From JBHPCZ01 sp042573625 (GTDB lineage: Bacteria; Desulfobacterota; Desulfobacteria; Desulfobacterales; UBA11574): a stretch of 33,880 nt of DNA. The notes beneath the pieces are model-generated. The model worked only from the letters and a program-made list of their open reading frames with translations. It searched no databases and was not told where the DNA came from. Positions within the stretch are counted from its first letter, which is position 1. The number at the start of each line of letters is the position of its first letter. The position numbers were made by a program, and so were the translations under genes. Below, piece after piece: positions 24,029-32,257 of this stretch. The stretch is from contig JBHPCZ010000030.1 of assembly GCA_042573625.1 (NCBI GenBank), positions 1-33,880 of the forward strand, written 5' to 3'.

Positions 24029-25576
24029 CTATATGGCATATCGTTGATTTATTTCACCAAGTACCAAGTCCCTTAAATCAGAGCAATCATTAAGTACGTG
24101 CACTCCGAATCCGTTCGATCGGAGGTTTCGGGCAAAACTGCTAATTTTTCCGATTTGAACAAGTACGAGACCATGGGGGGGAGTGAAATGATTCCGGACA
24201 AACTTTTCCGCAGGTTCTGCATTATCCAGTTCACCATCAGATATCATCAAAGCCATGAACGGTCTCTTTGCTTCCTTAACCAAACGTTCCAATTGCTTTA
24301 AACCCAACTCCGTCCCGCCGCCCTGGTAATTGAAAAGCGTCTGATATAAAATTTCTTTTCTGTTCCAGTTATGCCATCCTGAATAATCTGTTTTACTTGA
24401 AAAATTAAGGACTGCGTATTTTAGGAAGGCTGCCAGCCCTTTAGATTTCAGCCATTGAAAGACACCAAAAGCGGTTCTCAACAAGAGGTTGTATTCACCC
24501 GTGCCTTCAAATGGCTCGTAGCCCATACTACCTGAACTGTCCAGCAAGAAGGCAAGGTCAGGCAGAAAACCTTGTGTCTGGTCGTATCGGACGGGTGACT
24601 CGATATTTATTTCTGTTTGTTGAAACAGTAATCTGTGTTGTCCGTTCCTGTTGGGCATACAAAGAGTTTGCGGCCATACCAGGCGCTCCAATTCCGGGGC
24701 TGCTATCGGATCAACCGGTTGACAAAGCATAGACGAGACCGGCCACATGCTCAATGAGCCGCTTTCTGATGTTGTGTCTATACGCACGTCATCTGTTCTG
24801 CCTTCATAGAGAACGGACAGAACGTCCCGAAAAGGAGATGGGCGCCACCAGGACGGTACATTGTGGGACCCAGAAATACGTTTGAGAAACAGCAGCCCCA
24901 GCACTTTAGCCAGTTTGGGCCAGTTGCCGCGATTGCGCAGCCACGACACCATATAATCATGCTCGTGAAGATCAGGAAAGGCGCCCCTGATACCATCAAG
25001 AAATCCGTCGTTTCCATAATCAGGAAGGTTCAATACAATGCGTTCCGACACCAATGAACGACTGCCCCACAACATCAGATTCAGACGCACAAACAGGTCG
25101 TAAAAGGAAGAAAAAGAATGGTCCAACCTCAGCTCTTTGAGAAAAAACAGGGCTTGAGCATCAGCATATGTCGATTTTCTGTCTGACAATGCAATGACAG
25201 TGTCTACAATCACGTCGGCGACCATGTTCGACAACAGCTGGATGCATGCCGTGATCTTCTTTTTGGATTTGTTTTTAAATCGTTTGCGAACCAGCCGACT
25301 GATAGGTTCAGTGATCAGAAATTCGCCCTCTGAATCAAACGGGCATACTTCCCAGTGTCCCATTTCGTGACGCACCAGCCCTTTGGCCAGGACCGTATGT
25401 TCATTTGTTCCAATACCACAGGATACAAGGCCAACTTTAACACCGGGGTCGAGCTGGAAATTCAAGGTCCAGTCCCGCAGGCTGATTGCGGCTTTGATCA
25501 GGCTGCTACAGGGCTTTTCAGTCAATTTTAACCGCCAATAGCGTTTCCGTGCCATATCGCGAATGGTATCAATCAT
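24029..25576 (-). CDS. VWA-domain protein with N-terminal HExxH metallopeptidase-like region
   Basis: A 515-residue protein. The N-terminal part contains VRHEMGHWEV (H70-E-M-G-H74) followed by LSNMVADVIVDTVIA, the layout of putative metallopeptidase domains paired with VWA. The C-terminal part has a complete MIDAS: LAFLLDSSGSMGYEP (DSSGS 346-350), a threonine in GGGTELGLKQL and an aspartate in MALMISDGEL. VWA proteins encoded next to MoxR ATPases act with them in chaperone-like or metal-insertion systems; the partner here is unknown. The ATG at 25576 directly follows the MoxR stop (TAATATG), with GGAAGG upstream. A longer in-frame start at 25627 would overlap MoxR by 50 bp. No signal peptide. 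Confidence 0.85.
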   Translation of the reverse strand: MIDTIRDMARKRYWRLKLTEKPCSSLIKAAISLRDWTLNFQLDPGVKVGLVSCGIGTNEHTVLAKGLVRHEMGHWEVCPFDSEGEFLITEPISRLVRKRFKNKSKKKITACIQLLSNMVADVIVDTVIALSDRKSTYADAQALFFLKELRLDHSFSSFYDLFVRLNLMLWGSRSLVSERIVLNLPDYGNDGFLDGIRGAFPDLHEHDYMVSWLRNRGNWPKLAKVLGLLFLKRISGSHNVPSWWRPSPFRDVLSVLYEGRTDDVRIDTTSESGSLSMWPVSSMLCQPVDPIAAPELERLVWPQTLCMPNRNGQHRLLFQQTEINIESPVRYDQTQGFLPDLAFLLDSSGSMGYEPFEGTGEYNLLLRTAFGVFQWLKSKGLAAFLKYAVLNFSSKTDYSGWHNWNRKEILYQTLFNYQGGGTELGLKQLERLVKEAKRPFMALMISDGELDNAEPAEKFVRNHFTPPHGLVLVQIGKISSFARNLRSNGFGVHVLNDCSDLRDLVLGEINQRYAI

Positions 25577-25577
25577 A

Positions 25578-26963
25578 TTATGCCTGCCTTCCGGGGAATA
25601 AATTTTCACGTACCATTGCAGGGTCACAAGCCCATGGATCTTTTTCCAGGATGTAGTTGTGTATCTTTTCCCAATCCGCCAATATTAAAGGCTGGCCTCT
25701 ATAGATCATATGAACAAGCTCTCCGATGCCCGATTTCGGAGCCACCAGGGGTGAAAAGCGTTCTTTGAACAGCCATGAGAGAATTTCACGAACAGCAGTC
25801 CAGCGATCGCCTAAAAAAGGACGGGTTCGATCACCCGCAGTACGCAACCAGAGAGGGTTCAGGTTCAGTTTTGAATAAAGAATAAACGGCGCTGCTTCAA
25901 TGATGTCTTCCGGAAGCACTATCGGATCCTCCATATGGCCGGTACGCCAGCTCCGAAACAATGCAAAAGCTTTGGCCATCCGCTGGAGACGGATAAGATT
26001 GCGGGCAGATGGGGCCAATATGTTTCCGCACAGGTTATAAAATGTTGCCATGTGGTGACACCCTTCACAAACTTCAGGAGAGAGAATAATAGATTCTTTG
26101 TTGCCCCGAGGTGCGCGGATGCAGTGGCTCAGGCCTGAGAGGTAGTTTAGAAACAGGCTTGCTCTAGGGTGCACCGGGATATTTTCAATAGTCATGCGTA
26201 ACTGTACAACTTTCTCAAAGTTGTCCGGCAGCTCTGTTTGGGAAATTGCCCTCGAACCGCTGAAATCTCTACCTTCATGATGAACGAACGGGTTATTTTT
26301 GAGCATGTTGTAGATATCGTTCTTGGTCTGCGGGAAGGCATCAATCGGTATTTCGATAGTCATACGGTCTCGAATGGCCGGATCAAGATTTTGCACCTGG
26401 TAGATATCCCCCTCGTTTATCGTTAGGATTCTGAGTTGGTAATATCCGCCGTGCCACTTTCTTCCCATTTCTACCGGAACGCCTTGTATCTCGAGCTCTC
26501 TGTCCAAAAACGCGATGAGCAATGACTGAATCACTGCCGGCGCACGATTGACTTCATTCAGCACTATTCCAGGCTTGACCAGGCTAGAGATACCGGAAAC
26601 CGCCTCTCTGAGCGTTTTTCTGCCTTCCAGGATGGCCGGGAAATCAATGTCCATGAACTCTGATGGATTCATGGTGGGAAGAGTGGTCTTGGCATAATAT
26701 CCATCCATTCCGAATAGACCTTTCATGACGCCGCAAGCCAGTTTTGTCTTTCCGCTTCCGGTCTTTCCGGTCAGAAGTATGTCGGATTCCGTTATTGCTC
26801 CGATCAGCAATATATCCCGTATATCCAGGGAGACAGGCTGGTTTTTTGCCTGATACGTACATAACGGCATGGTTCTGATGTAATCGCCGGTACCCGTTTC
26901 TATGGAATGCCTTAATTCATCAAGTAATGAAAAATCGTGGCTGTATTTTTCTGTTTCATGCAT
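25578..26963 (-). CDS. MoxR-type AAA+ ATPase
   Basis: A 461-residue protein with Walker A GKTGSGKT (66-73), a Walker B-type strand GIVLNEVNRAPAVIQ (132-146), sensor 1 in LRILTINEGD and an arginine-finger stretch LDPAIRDRM, all in MoxR style. In the Walker B motif the usual Asp before the catalytic Glu is Asn (LNEVNR, typical LDEINR), which may lower Mg binding. A small CEGCHH motif lies in the C-terminal half. MoxR ATPases remodel partner proteins together with VWA proteins; the VWA gene follows immediately. The start is 17 bp after the GspE-like gene, with a GAGGTG ribosome site. Confidence 0.9.
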   Translation of the reverse strand: MHETEKYSHDFSLLDELRHSIETGTGDYIRTMPLCTYQAKNQPVSLDIRDILLIGAITESDILLTGKTGSGKTKLACGVMKGLFGMDGYYAKTTLPTMNPSEFMDIDFPAILEGRKTLREAVSGISSLVKPGIVLNEVNRAPAVIQSLLIAFLDRELEIQGVPVEMGRKWHGGYYQLRILTINEGDIYQVQNLDPAIRDRMTIEIPIDAFPQTKNDIYNMLKNNPFVHHEGRDFSGSRAISQTELPDNFEKVVQLRMTIENIPVHPRASLFLNYLSGLSHCIRAPRGNKESIILSPEVCEGCHHMATFYNLCGNILAPSARNLIRLQRMAKAFALFRSWRTGHMEDPIVLPEDIIEAAPFILYSKLNLNPLWLRTAGDRTRPFLGDRWTAVREILSWLFKERFSPLVAPKSGIGELVHMIYRGQPLILADWEKIHNYILEKDPWACDPAMVRENLFPGRQA

Positions 26964-26980
26964 TTATCACCTCGATTCTC

Positions 26981-29299
26981 TTAACATTCGAAAAGCGTTG
27001 ACAAGATGCGATCTATCTCTTTTTCGTCTGTCAACCCTTGAAAGAATTTGTTTGCGGCGTCCTGTTTCATGGGGATCATGCCGTCTTCACTGCCCTGTTT
27101 AAATAATCTTTCAGGGTCCGTACGTTTTTTGATCATCTGTTTTATTGTTTTGGTCACACCAAGCAGTTCATGAATCCCCAGCAATCCCTTGTAGCCGGTG
27201 TTTGAACAGAGGTGGCACCCTTTTGCACGATAGACAGCCATTGCAGGTCGATATCGCATGCCGGTTTTCTCGCAGATTTTACTTCCATGGGCACTTAGGA
27301 GATCATCAAATCCTGTTTTTGAAAGATGATATTTTTCGCGGCATGTAGGACACAATTTCCTGACATGGCTCACTGCCAATATGCCCAAGAGTGCGTTGGC
27401 AATGGCATAAGGATTCATGCTTATGTCCAACAGCCTTATAATCGCATCAACGGCATTGCCTGAGGAAAGGGAAGAGAAAACCAAATGGCCTGATAAAGAT
27501 GCATCAACAGCAATCGATACGGTTTCAGTGTCATTCAGATTTCCAACCATGATGACATCAGGATCAGCCTGCAAGATTGCTCTGAGTCCGCTGGCCGTAT
27601 CAAATCCTATTCTGGGGTTGATTTCTGCCTGACTCGAATCGGCAAGATGTGTCGTGGAACTCTTTTCAACAATCCATATTTTAATTTCCGGCTTATTAAT
27701 ATGCTCCAACGCTGAATAGATGATGTTTGACGGACGAATACCGTGAAGGCCGGAGACCACTATCATCCCGTGTGGTCTTGAAATAATGCCCGTGAAAGTT
27801 TTTAAATTGTGTTTTGAAAAATTTAGCGCCGTAAGCGGAACCACTTTATCCGTTTGCAAAATATCAACGGCAATGGTTTCAATTCCACATCGAGCAGGGA
27901 TGGTCATGGCTTTGAGGTCTATGCTTAATCCGCTGTGGTTTTTAAAAGATATCCGGCCGGCCTGTGGTTTCCATCGTTCGGCTATATCGAGACCTGCCAG
28001 GATTTTAATGCGCGATACCATGGCAGCCCCATACTGATAGGGGATCTCCTGATACAAAGAACAGACACCATCCATCCTAAACCGCACAACGATTTTTTTA
28101 TTTTTGGAATCGGGTTCGATGTGTATCGTCGAAGCCTCTGCTTTGCAGGCTTCAGATAAAATTCTGTTTACAGCCTTTACGACAACGCTGCTATTTTCGT
28201 CTTCCTCAGCATCGTCGATTTCTTCGTCATCAATTTCAAGGTCCAGCAAAATATCATCGATGGAAGGTTGTATTAGCGGTCTCTTGTTGAAAACAAGATC
28301 TATAAACGAAAGAATATCCTCCTTCAGTGCCACATAATACTTGAATTTTTTCTTTTTAATCAGACGCTTAATCTTTTCGAGCGTATGTAGATCGTGAGGG
28401 TCATTTAGAGCAATATCAATCGATTGCTCTTTAAGGCGCAGAGGTGCCCAGAGTTTGCTGCGCAAAAAAGATTCATTCAGCCTGTCTATCAGGCTATCCG
28501 GAAGCTCGACAATCCGATGGTCGTATTCCTGAAGCGGCAGTTTGTAATATGCACTTAAAGATTCGCCGACCGCCTTCTTCGGAACGTCAAAGTCCTTTAT
28601 CAATATTGATTCTACAGGGTCTTGTTTTTGCCTTGAAATTTCTATGGCATCATTGAAATCTTTGCGGGAGAGGAAGTTACTCTTTACGAGATAATCGAAC
28701 TTTTCATGACTCTCGTTTACAACCATCGCTTCCTGTTTCCCGGAAGAAAGGGCAGACGAAAGAATCGGAGCCAGTTGCTTTATGTATGTTTCATCCTTTG
28801 CTGAGAAAGAAAAGCCGCTTTTTTTGTTTATCAGTTCAATGACACCGATAAGAACATTTTTTAGAACAATCGGAAATAAAAGAACCTGTCTGGTCTTAAA
28901 GTTGAATTTTTCATCCCTGTTATGATCGAATCTTGTATTCGGATCAATTGATGCAAGCTCATTGGTATCATAAACATTCTTTATATTGATAAGCTTTTGG
29001 TTTAAAGCACAATACCCCGGTAAAACGGTAACTGATAGCCGGCATCGCCCCGCAGGCGCGTTATCGGTAAGAAATTTTGGGAACAGCTCGCGCTTTACTC
29101 CATCGATAACGTAGATGATTAAGTGCTCTGCATCAAATAATGTGGTTATGTCGTCCTGTAGATGAACAAATATCTTATCTATGTTTGCGGCATTGTGTAT
29201 CTTTTTATAGATTGTTTTGAGATATGTGCTGCTGGATGTTGCAGATTTGGGTTTCAGGCTTTCTGATTTTTTTGCTTTGTGAGGTTCGGTATTTTTCAT
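26981..29299 (-). CDS. GAF-MshEN-GspE/PilB-like protein with degenerate ATPase (pseudo-ATPase)
   Basis: A 772-residue protein: GAF domain (about 30-190; TRQVLLFPIVLKNVLIGVIELINK), MshEN-type GspE N-terminal domain (about 200-340; DPVESILIKDFDVPKKAVGESL), acidic linker (about 345-370), then a GspE/PilB ATPase fold (370-772). The fold is clear from AEASTIHIEPD, SRIKILAGLDIAERWKPQAGRI, GLRAILQADPDVIMVG, the ALLGILAVSHVRKLCPTC region and a zinc ribbon (C650, C653, C695, C698). The catalytic sites are lost. Walker A reads GLHGIRPS (517-524) instead of GPTGSGKT, the Walker B/Glu site GNLND instead of GEIRD, and the His box SSLSSGNA instead of STLHTNDA. It should not hydrolyse ATP and may be a scaffold or sensor. 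AGGTGG precedes the ATG. It heads the MoxR-VWA operon. Confidence 0.88.
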   Translation of the reverse strand: MKNTEPHKAKKSESLKPKSATSSSTYLKTIYKKIHNAANIDKIFVHLQDDITTLFDAEHLIIYVIDGVKRELFPKFLTDNAPAGRCRLSVTVLPGYCALNQKLINIKNVYDTNELASIDPNTRFDHNRDEKFNFKTRQVLLFPIVLKNVLIGVIELINKKSGFSFSAKDETYIKQLAPILSSALSSGKQEAMVVNESHEKFDYLVKSNFLSRKDFNDAIEISRQKQDPVESILIKDFDVPKKAVGESLSAYYKLPLQEYDHRIVELPDSLIDRLNESFLRSKLWAPLRLKEQSIDIALNDPHDLHTLEKIKRLIKKKKFKYYVALKEDILSFIDLVFNKRPLIQPSIDDILLDLEIDDEEIDDAEEDENSSVVVKAVNRILSEACKAEASTIHIEPDSKNKKIVVRFRMDGVCSLYQEIPYQYGAAMVSRIKILAGLDIAERWKPQAGRISFKNHSGLSIDLKAMTIPARCGIETIAVDILQTDKVVPLTALNFSKHNLKTFTGIISRPHGMIVVSGLHGIRPSNIIYSALEHINKPEIKIWIVEKSSTTHLADSSQAEINPRIGFDTASGLRAILQADPDVIMVGNLNDTETVSIAVDASLSGHLVFSSLSSGNAVDAIIRLLDISMNPYAIANALLGILAVSHVRKLCPTCREKYHLSKTGFDDLLSAHGSKICEKTGMRYRPAMAVYRAKGCHLCSNTGYKGLLGIHELLGVTKTIKQMIKKRTDPERLFKQGSEDGMIPMKQDAANKFFQGLTDEKEIDRILSTLFEC

Positions 29300-29317
29300 T
29301 TTCCACCTTTCTTTCTT

Positions 29318-29354
29318 TTAAATTATAAAACTGCGAGACGATTTTATAATTTAA
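29318..29354. promoter_or_regulatory. Perfect 13-bp inverted repeat upstream of the GspE-like/MoxR/VWA operon
   Basis: TTAAATTATAAAA (29318-29330) and TTTTATAATTTAA (29342-29354) are exact complements separated by 11 bp (CTGCGAGACGA). The element lies 19-55 bp before the start codon at 29299. It could be an operator for a dimeric repressor, or an RNA hairpin in the leader next to the ribosome site. The AT-rich arms also contain TATAAT-like sequence, so it may overlap a promoter. Confidence 0.6.
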
Positions 29355-29704
29355 GACGGTAGAAAATTGAATTTGTTTCAAAAAAATAGCAGGATGAGCG
29401 GCATGCACAGTAATGTTTTTACCCGGATAAAACGGTAAAAAGATAAATGGCACCTGGGAAGGGCGTCGTACCCTTAAAATATCTATGCCTACTTTTCTTT
29501 CATGTGTCACTTATTTTCACCCCAATGCTTTCCGTAGAGGCGCATAAATAAAGGAGTTCCCTATTTTATCCGGCATCCAGCCTTCAGCAGAATACAGGTT
29601 CCATCACAAAGATCCTGTGAACAATTTGTAGCGATCAAAATGCTATTGATGAGACATGGTATTAACCAAGAAGTCTTGTATAAAAATTTATAGATGTGTT
29701 TTGC
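29355..29704. other. Intergenic region before the pseudo-ATPase operon
   Basis: About 350 bp with no credible gene. It probably holds the operon promoter near its left end and the 3' untranslated part of the NADAR transcript at its right end. A short ACAGG/CCTGT hairpin occurs near 29600. No convincing terminator was seen. Confidence 0.4.
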
Positions 29705-30301
29705 TCAACTTTTTCTGATTTGGTCACGAACCTGCATCAGAATTGTTCCCAGCATATTTTTCCCGGACTTATCTTCACCCCATCCCCAGTAGGGATCCCT
29801 TTTGGAATCTTCTATCAGCTTCGCAGGCCACGTTCTACGCAATTTCTCTCTGAGATCAGCATTCTGATAAAACTTGGTACTCACTGCTCGCCGCATTACA
29901 TCTTCTTTAATTTCGTCCCAATCCGTTCGAAGATCACCGGGATGCCGCCTAAACCATGATTTTTTAGCAATATGCGGATTTCCTATTCGGCTATCCCCAA
30001 CAAATTTCGCCCATGAAGCGATGTCCTTCTGCAGTATTTTTGATGTATAATCGGGGTTGTGTGATTTTTGACCCTGATAGTAATGCTCAACGCTGGGCCA
30101 TGTGATCTCATCCAGGATTATTGAGGCTGGATAGAAGTTTGATAAAAAATCGAAATCGTCCCGATCTCTTTTATAGAACATTATCCGATTATCCCTTGGG
30201 AGCGGAGGAAAAACAAAATTACTTCCTCCTAGAATCTTAGAAAAATGATTGAGAATGCACCTGGCATTTTTATTTTTTATATGAATTTTCATTATTAACA
30301 T
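29705..30301 (-). CDS. NADAR family protein (YbiA-like N-glycosidase/ADP-ribose-linked)
   Basis: The 198-residue protein carries the NADAR signature. FDFLSNFYPASIILD is followed by WPSVEHYYQGQKSH, the region WDEIKEDVMRRAVSTKF, LRRTWPAKLIEDSKRDPYWGWGEDKSGKNMLGTILMQVRDQI. YbiA/RibX relatives cleave N-glycosidic bonds of riboflavin intermediates. Other NADAR proteins are reported to remove ADP-ribose from guanine bases. Which activity applies here cannot be read from sequence. The family core begins at MFYKRD (residue 41); the first 40 residues are less conserved and the true start could be later than the ATG at 30301. It is the third intact ADP-ribose-linked gene in the window. Confidence 0.92.
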   Translation of the reverse strand: MLIMKIHIKNKNARCILNHFSKILGGSNFVFPPLPRDNRIMFYKRDRDDFDFLSNFYPASIILDEITWPSVEHYYQGQKSHNPDYTSKILQKDIASWAKFVGDSRIGNPHIAKKSWFRRHPGDLRTDWDEIKEDVMRRAVSTKFYQNADLREKLRRTWPAKLIEDSKRDPYWGWGEDKSGKNMLGTILMQVRDQIRKS

Positions 30302-30392
30302 TCTGTACGATTGGAATCCACGATCTTGTACAGTGGGTAGGGGAGAAGGTGGTTGCTAAATGTCGATTCTACCCGTAGCAGATGCCAATTTC

Positions 30393-30620
30393 TTATGATT
30401 TTGAATGGGAAGTTCCGCCAATTTTTTTTTTGCAATTTCCGGATTCTGTATCAACTTCAGGATCGTCATCGGGCTTTGAAAGCTCTATGCAAATCGTAAT
30501 TCCGCGGATAGGAAGTGGAACAGTCACATTTTGACTTACACCAGCATTGTACATATTGAGTGTGCACTGAGAATTGAATTCGTCTAACACATCAACTATC
30601 TCAGATTTTTTTAAGTCCAT
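30393..30620 (-). CDS. Small hypothetical protein (75 residues)
   Basis: Begins MDLKKSEIVDVLDEFNSQCTLNMYNAGVSQNVTVPLPIRGITI and ends CKKKIGGTSHSKS. A strong AGGAGG lies 6 nt before the ATG, which supports translation. The first half is helical and the second has a beta-like stretch and a polar tail. No motif recognised. It precedes the NADAR gene by about 90 bp in the same orientation and could be co-transcribed with it. Confidence 0.6.
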   Translation of the reverse strand: MDLKKSEIVDVLDEFNSQCTLNMYNAGVSQNVTVPLPIRGITICIELSKPDDDPEVDTESGNCKKKIGGTSHSKS

Positions 30621-30814
30621 ATTTTCCTCCTAATCAATCGAACAATGCACCCAAACGTCAGGACTCAACCGCGGCTATGAAACCGGTGCGGCTTGTAAGA
30701 TTTTTGTGAAGACTTAATCGTTACAGGAATCGAATGCGCCTCTTTCTGTTCGGGTAGAGAGATTCGCCATATGCGTTTTATTTGTAGTATTGAATCCATG
30801 CCTTTATCCACCAA

Positions 30815-30854
30815 ACTCCCCGAGCTTCCTTTTTGAAAAACAAGTACGGGGAGT
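30815..30854 (-). terminator. Hairpin downstream of the CCA-adding enzyme gene
   Basis: ACTCCCCG (30815-30822) and CGGGGAGT (30847-30854) form a perfect 8-bp GC-rich stem. The 24-nt loop contains a second, weaker CTTTTTG/AAAAA pairing. It lies 20 bp past the stop of the minus-strand gene ending at 30875. There is no following U run, so if it acts in termination it is not a classic intrinsic terminator; it may protect the mRNA end. Confidence 0.35.
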
Positions 30855-30874
30855 GGATGAATATGGGTTAACAG

Positions 30875-32218
30875 TTATTTCATTCCATGAATTATGGCTA
30901 AAAGCTTTTGTCTGTCATTTGCTTCCTGTCCTTTATCCATGACATGATCGAACAGACCGTTGAGGACCTCGCCCACTTTCGGGCCTTGAGGAATGTTGAG
31001 AATCTCCATCACCTCTCTTCCATTCACTGCCAGGTCATTTACGGAAAAAGGCGTTGACAGCTCTCGCTTGATAACCATGGTCATCTCCTTAATATCATGG
31101 AACCCATAGGGTTGCTTTGCGAGATTTGCTTTTCTGTCAGCTATCTGGAGTCTGAGAAAATTCTTGTATCCGATTCCCCGGCTTTCAAGATTTGCCAGGA
31201 GACGCCTGGCTGACTTGCGAGAGATATTTCTCACCTTTTTCATATGAAGTCCAATGAGAAATGTCACGACATTTATCTCTTTGTTGCTGAACTTTAAGCG
31301 GCTCATCTCAGATCTCACCATTTCGCTTCCAGTTGAAGCGTGTCCTCCAAAATGGTATTTTTCTGTTTTTTGATCGAGCTTATATTCTGGAGGCTTACCC
31401 ACATCGTGGAGATAACCTGCCAGCTTCAGAAGAGGAAATTTGGGTGATATGGAATCTCCACATAGCATGAGGTGGTCGAACACATCCTCGAGGTGGTGAG
31501 ACCCATGAGGATGGTTGTAACACCTATCCATGCTCGGGAAGAGATACTGAAGCGCCCCTATATTATGCATGGCATAAAAAAACCTAGAAGCAGCCTGAAT
31601 ATTCATGGCCTTCATAATTTCACTTTTCAGGCGCTCCGGTGCCACATGGTCTCGAACATAGAATGTGTAATCCTTTATAGCCTCGAAAGTCTCGGTTGAA
31701 AATTGTCCGTCTATCTTCGCAAGAAACCTGCACGCCCTTACTATCCGGTTTGGATCTTCGCAAATCCTGTCTTTAGGGTTCCCGACAAATCGGATCGTGC
31801 GGTTTTTTAAATCTTTTCTACCGTTGTGGGGATCAATAATGTCCCCTGAACGGTTACAAAAGGCCATGGCATTGATGGTTAAATCCCGCCGGCCCAGGTC
31901 TTCTTCAATTGTCTCTGCGTAAGACACTTCGCAAGCCTTGTCATCGAGTCCCGAATAGCGATCATGCCGGAAAGTTGCTACTTCACATCCGTCCACCCGA
32001 ACGACCCCGAAAGATTTACCCACGGTTTTAACCCTTCGATCTCGAAAGAGCAGTTCTACCACGTCGGGGGTAGCGTCCGTGGCAATGTCCATATCGCTCG
32101 GGTCCTCACCCGCAAGGATGTCACGGGCAACACCACCAACTAGATAGGCTTGGTAACCGCAGTCGCAGATTCTTTCGATAATGTCCGAATAATCAAATTT
32201 TCTTGGATTCGTCGTCAT
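30875..32218 (-). CDS. CCA tRNA nucleotidyltransferase / poly(A) polymerase family with HD domain
   Basis: The enzyme adds or repairs the CCA end of tRNAs. The poly(A)-polymerase head has AYLVGGVARDILAGE (GG..RD) and the metal-binding DMDIATDATPD, then FGVVRVDGCEVATFRHD and RRDLTINAMAF. The RNA-binding region reads KDRICEDPNRIVRACRFLAKI. Further on, KLAGYLHDVGKP shows a C-terminal HD phosphohydrolase domain. Total length is about 447 residues, normal for bacterial CCA enzymes with HD. ATG 32218 (MTTNPRKFDYSDI) is preferred: AGGA lies just upstream and it leaves about 27 residues before the GG motif. An in-frame ATG at 32257 adds 13 basic residues without a ribosome site. Probably a chromosomal housekeeping gene. 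Confidence 0.93.
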   Translation of the reverse strand: MTTNPRKFDYSDIIERICDCGYQAYLVGGVARDILAGEDPSDMDIATDATPDVVELLFRDRRVKTVGKSFGVVRVDGCEVATFRHDRYSGLDDKACEVSYAETIEEDLGRRDLTINAMAFCNRSGDIIDPHNGRKDLKNRTIRFVGNPKDRICEDPNRIVRACRFLAKIDGQFSTETFEAIKDYTFYVRDHVAPERLKSEIMKAMNIQAASRFFYAMHNIGALQYLFPSMDRCYNHPHGSHHLEDVFDHLMLCGDSISPKFPLLKLAGYLHDVGKPPEYKLDQKTEKYHFGGHASTGSEMVRSEMSRLKFSNKEINVVTFLIGLHMKKVRNISRKSARRLLANLESRGIGYKNFLRLQIADRKANLAKQPYGFHDIKEMTMVIKRELSTPFSVNDLAVNGREVMEILNIPQGPKVGEVLNGLFDHVMDKGQEANDRQKLLAIIHGMK

Positions 32219-32257
32219 AGTCCTACGATCTAATTGGCAAGTTATAATTCTTCTCAT

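Noticed and set aside
27786..28037. Plus-strand frames across the pseudo-GspE gene
   Set aside because: Shadows of the minus-strand gene. The motif losses cannot be explained by a frameshift, because the fold-defining sequence continues in the same frame on both sides.
30302..30392. CTGTAC.../...GTACAG inverted repeat upstream of the NADAR gene as an operator
   Set aside because: The stem is short and needs a two-base bulge; too weak to call.
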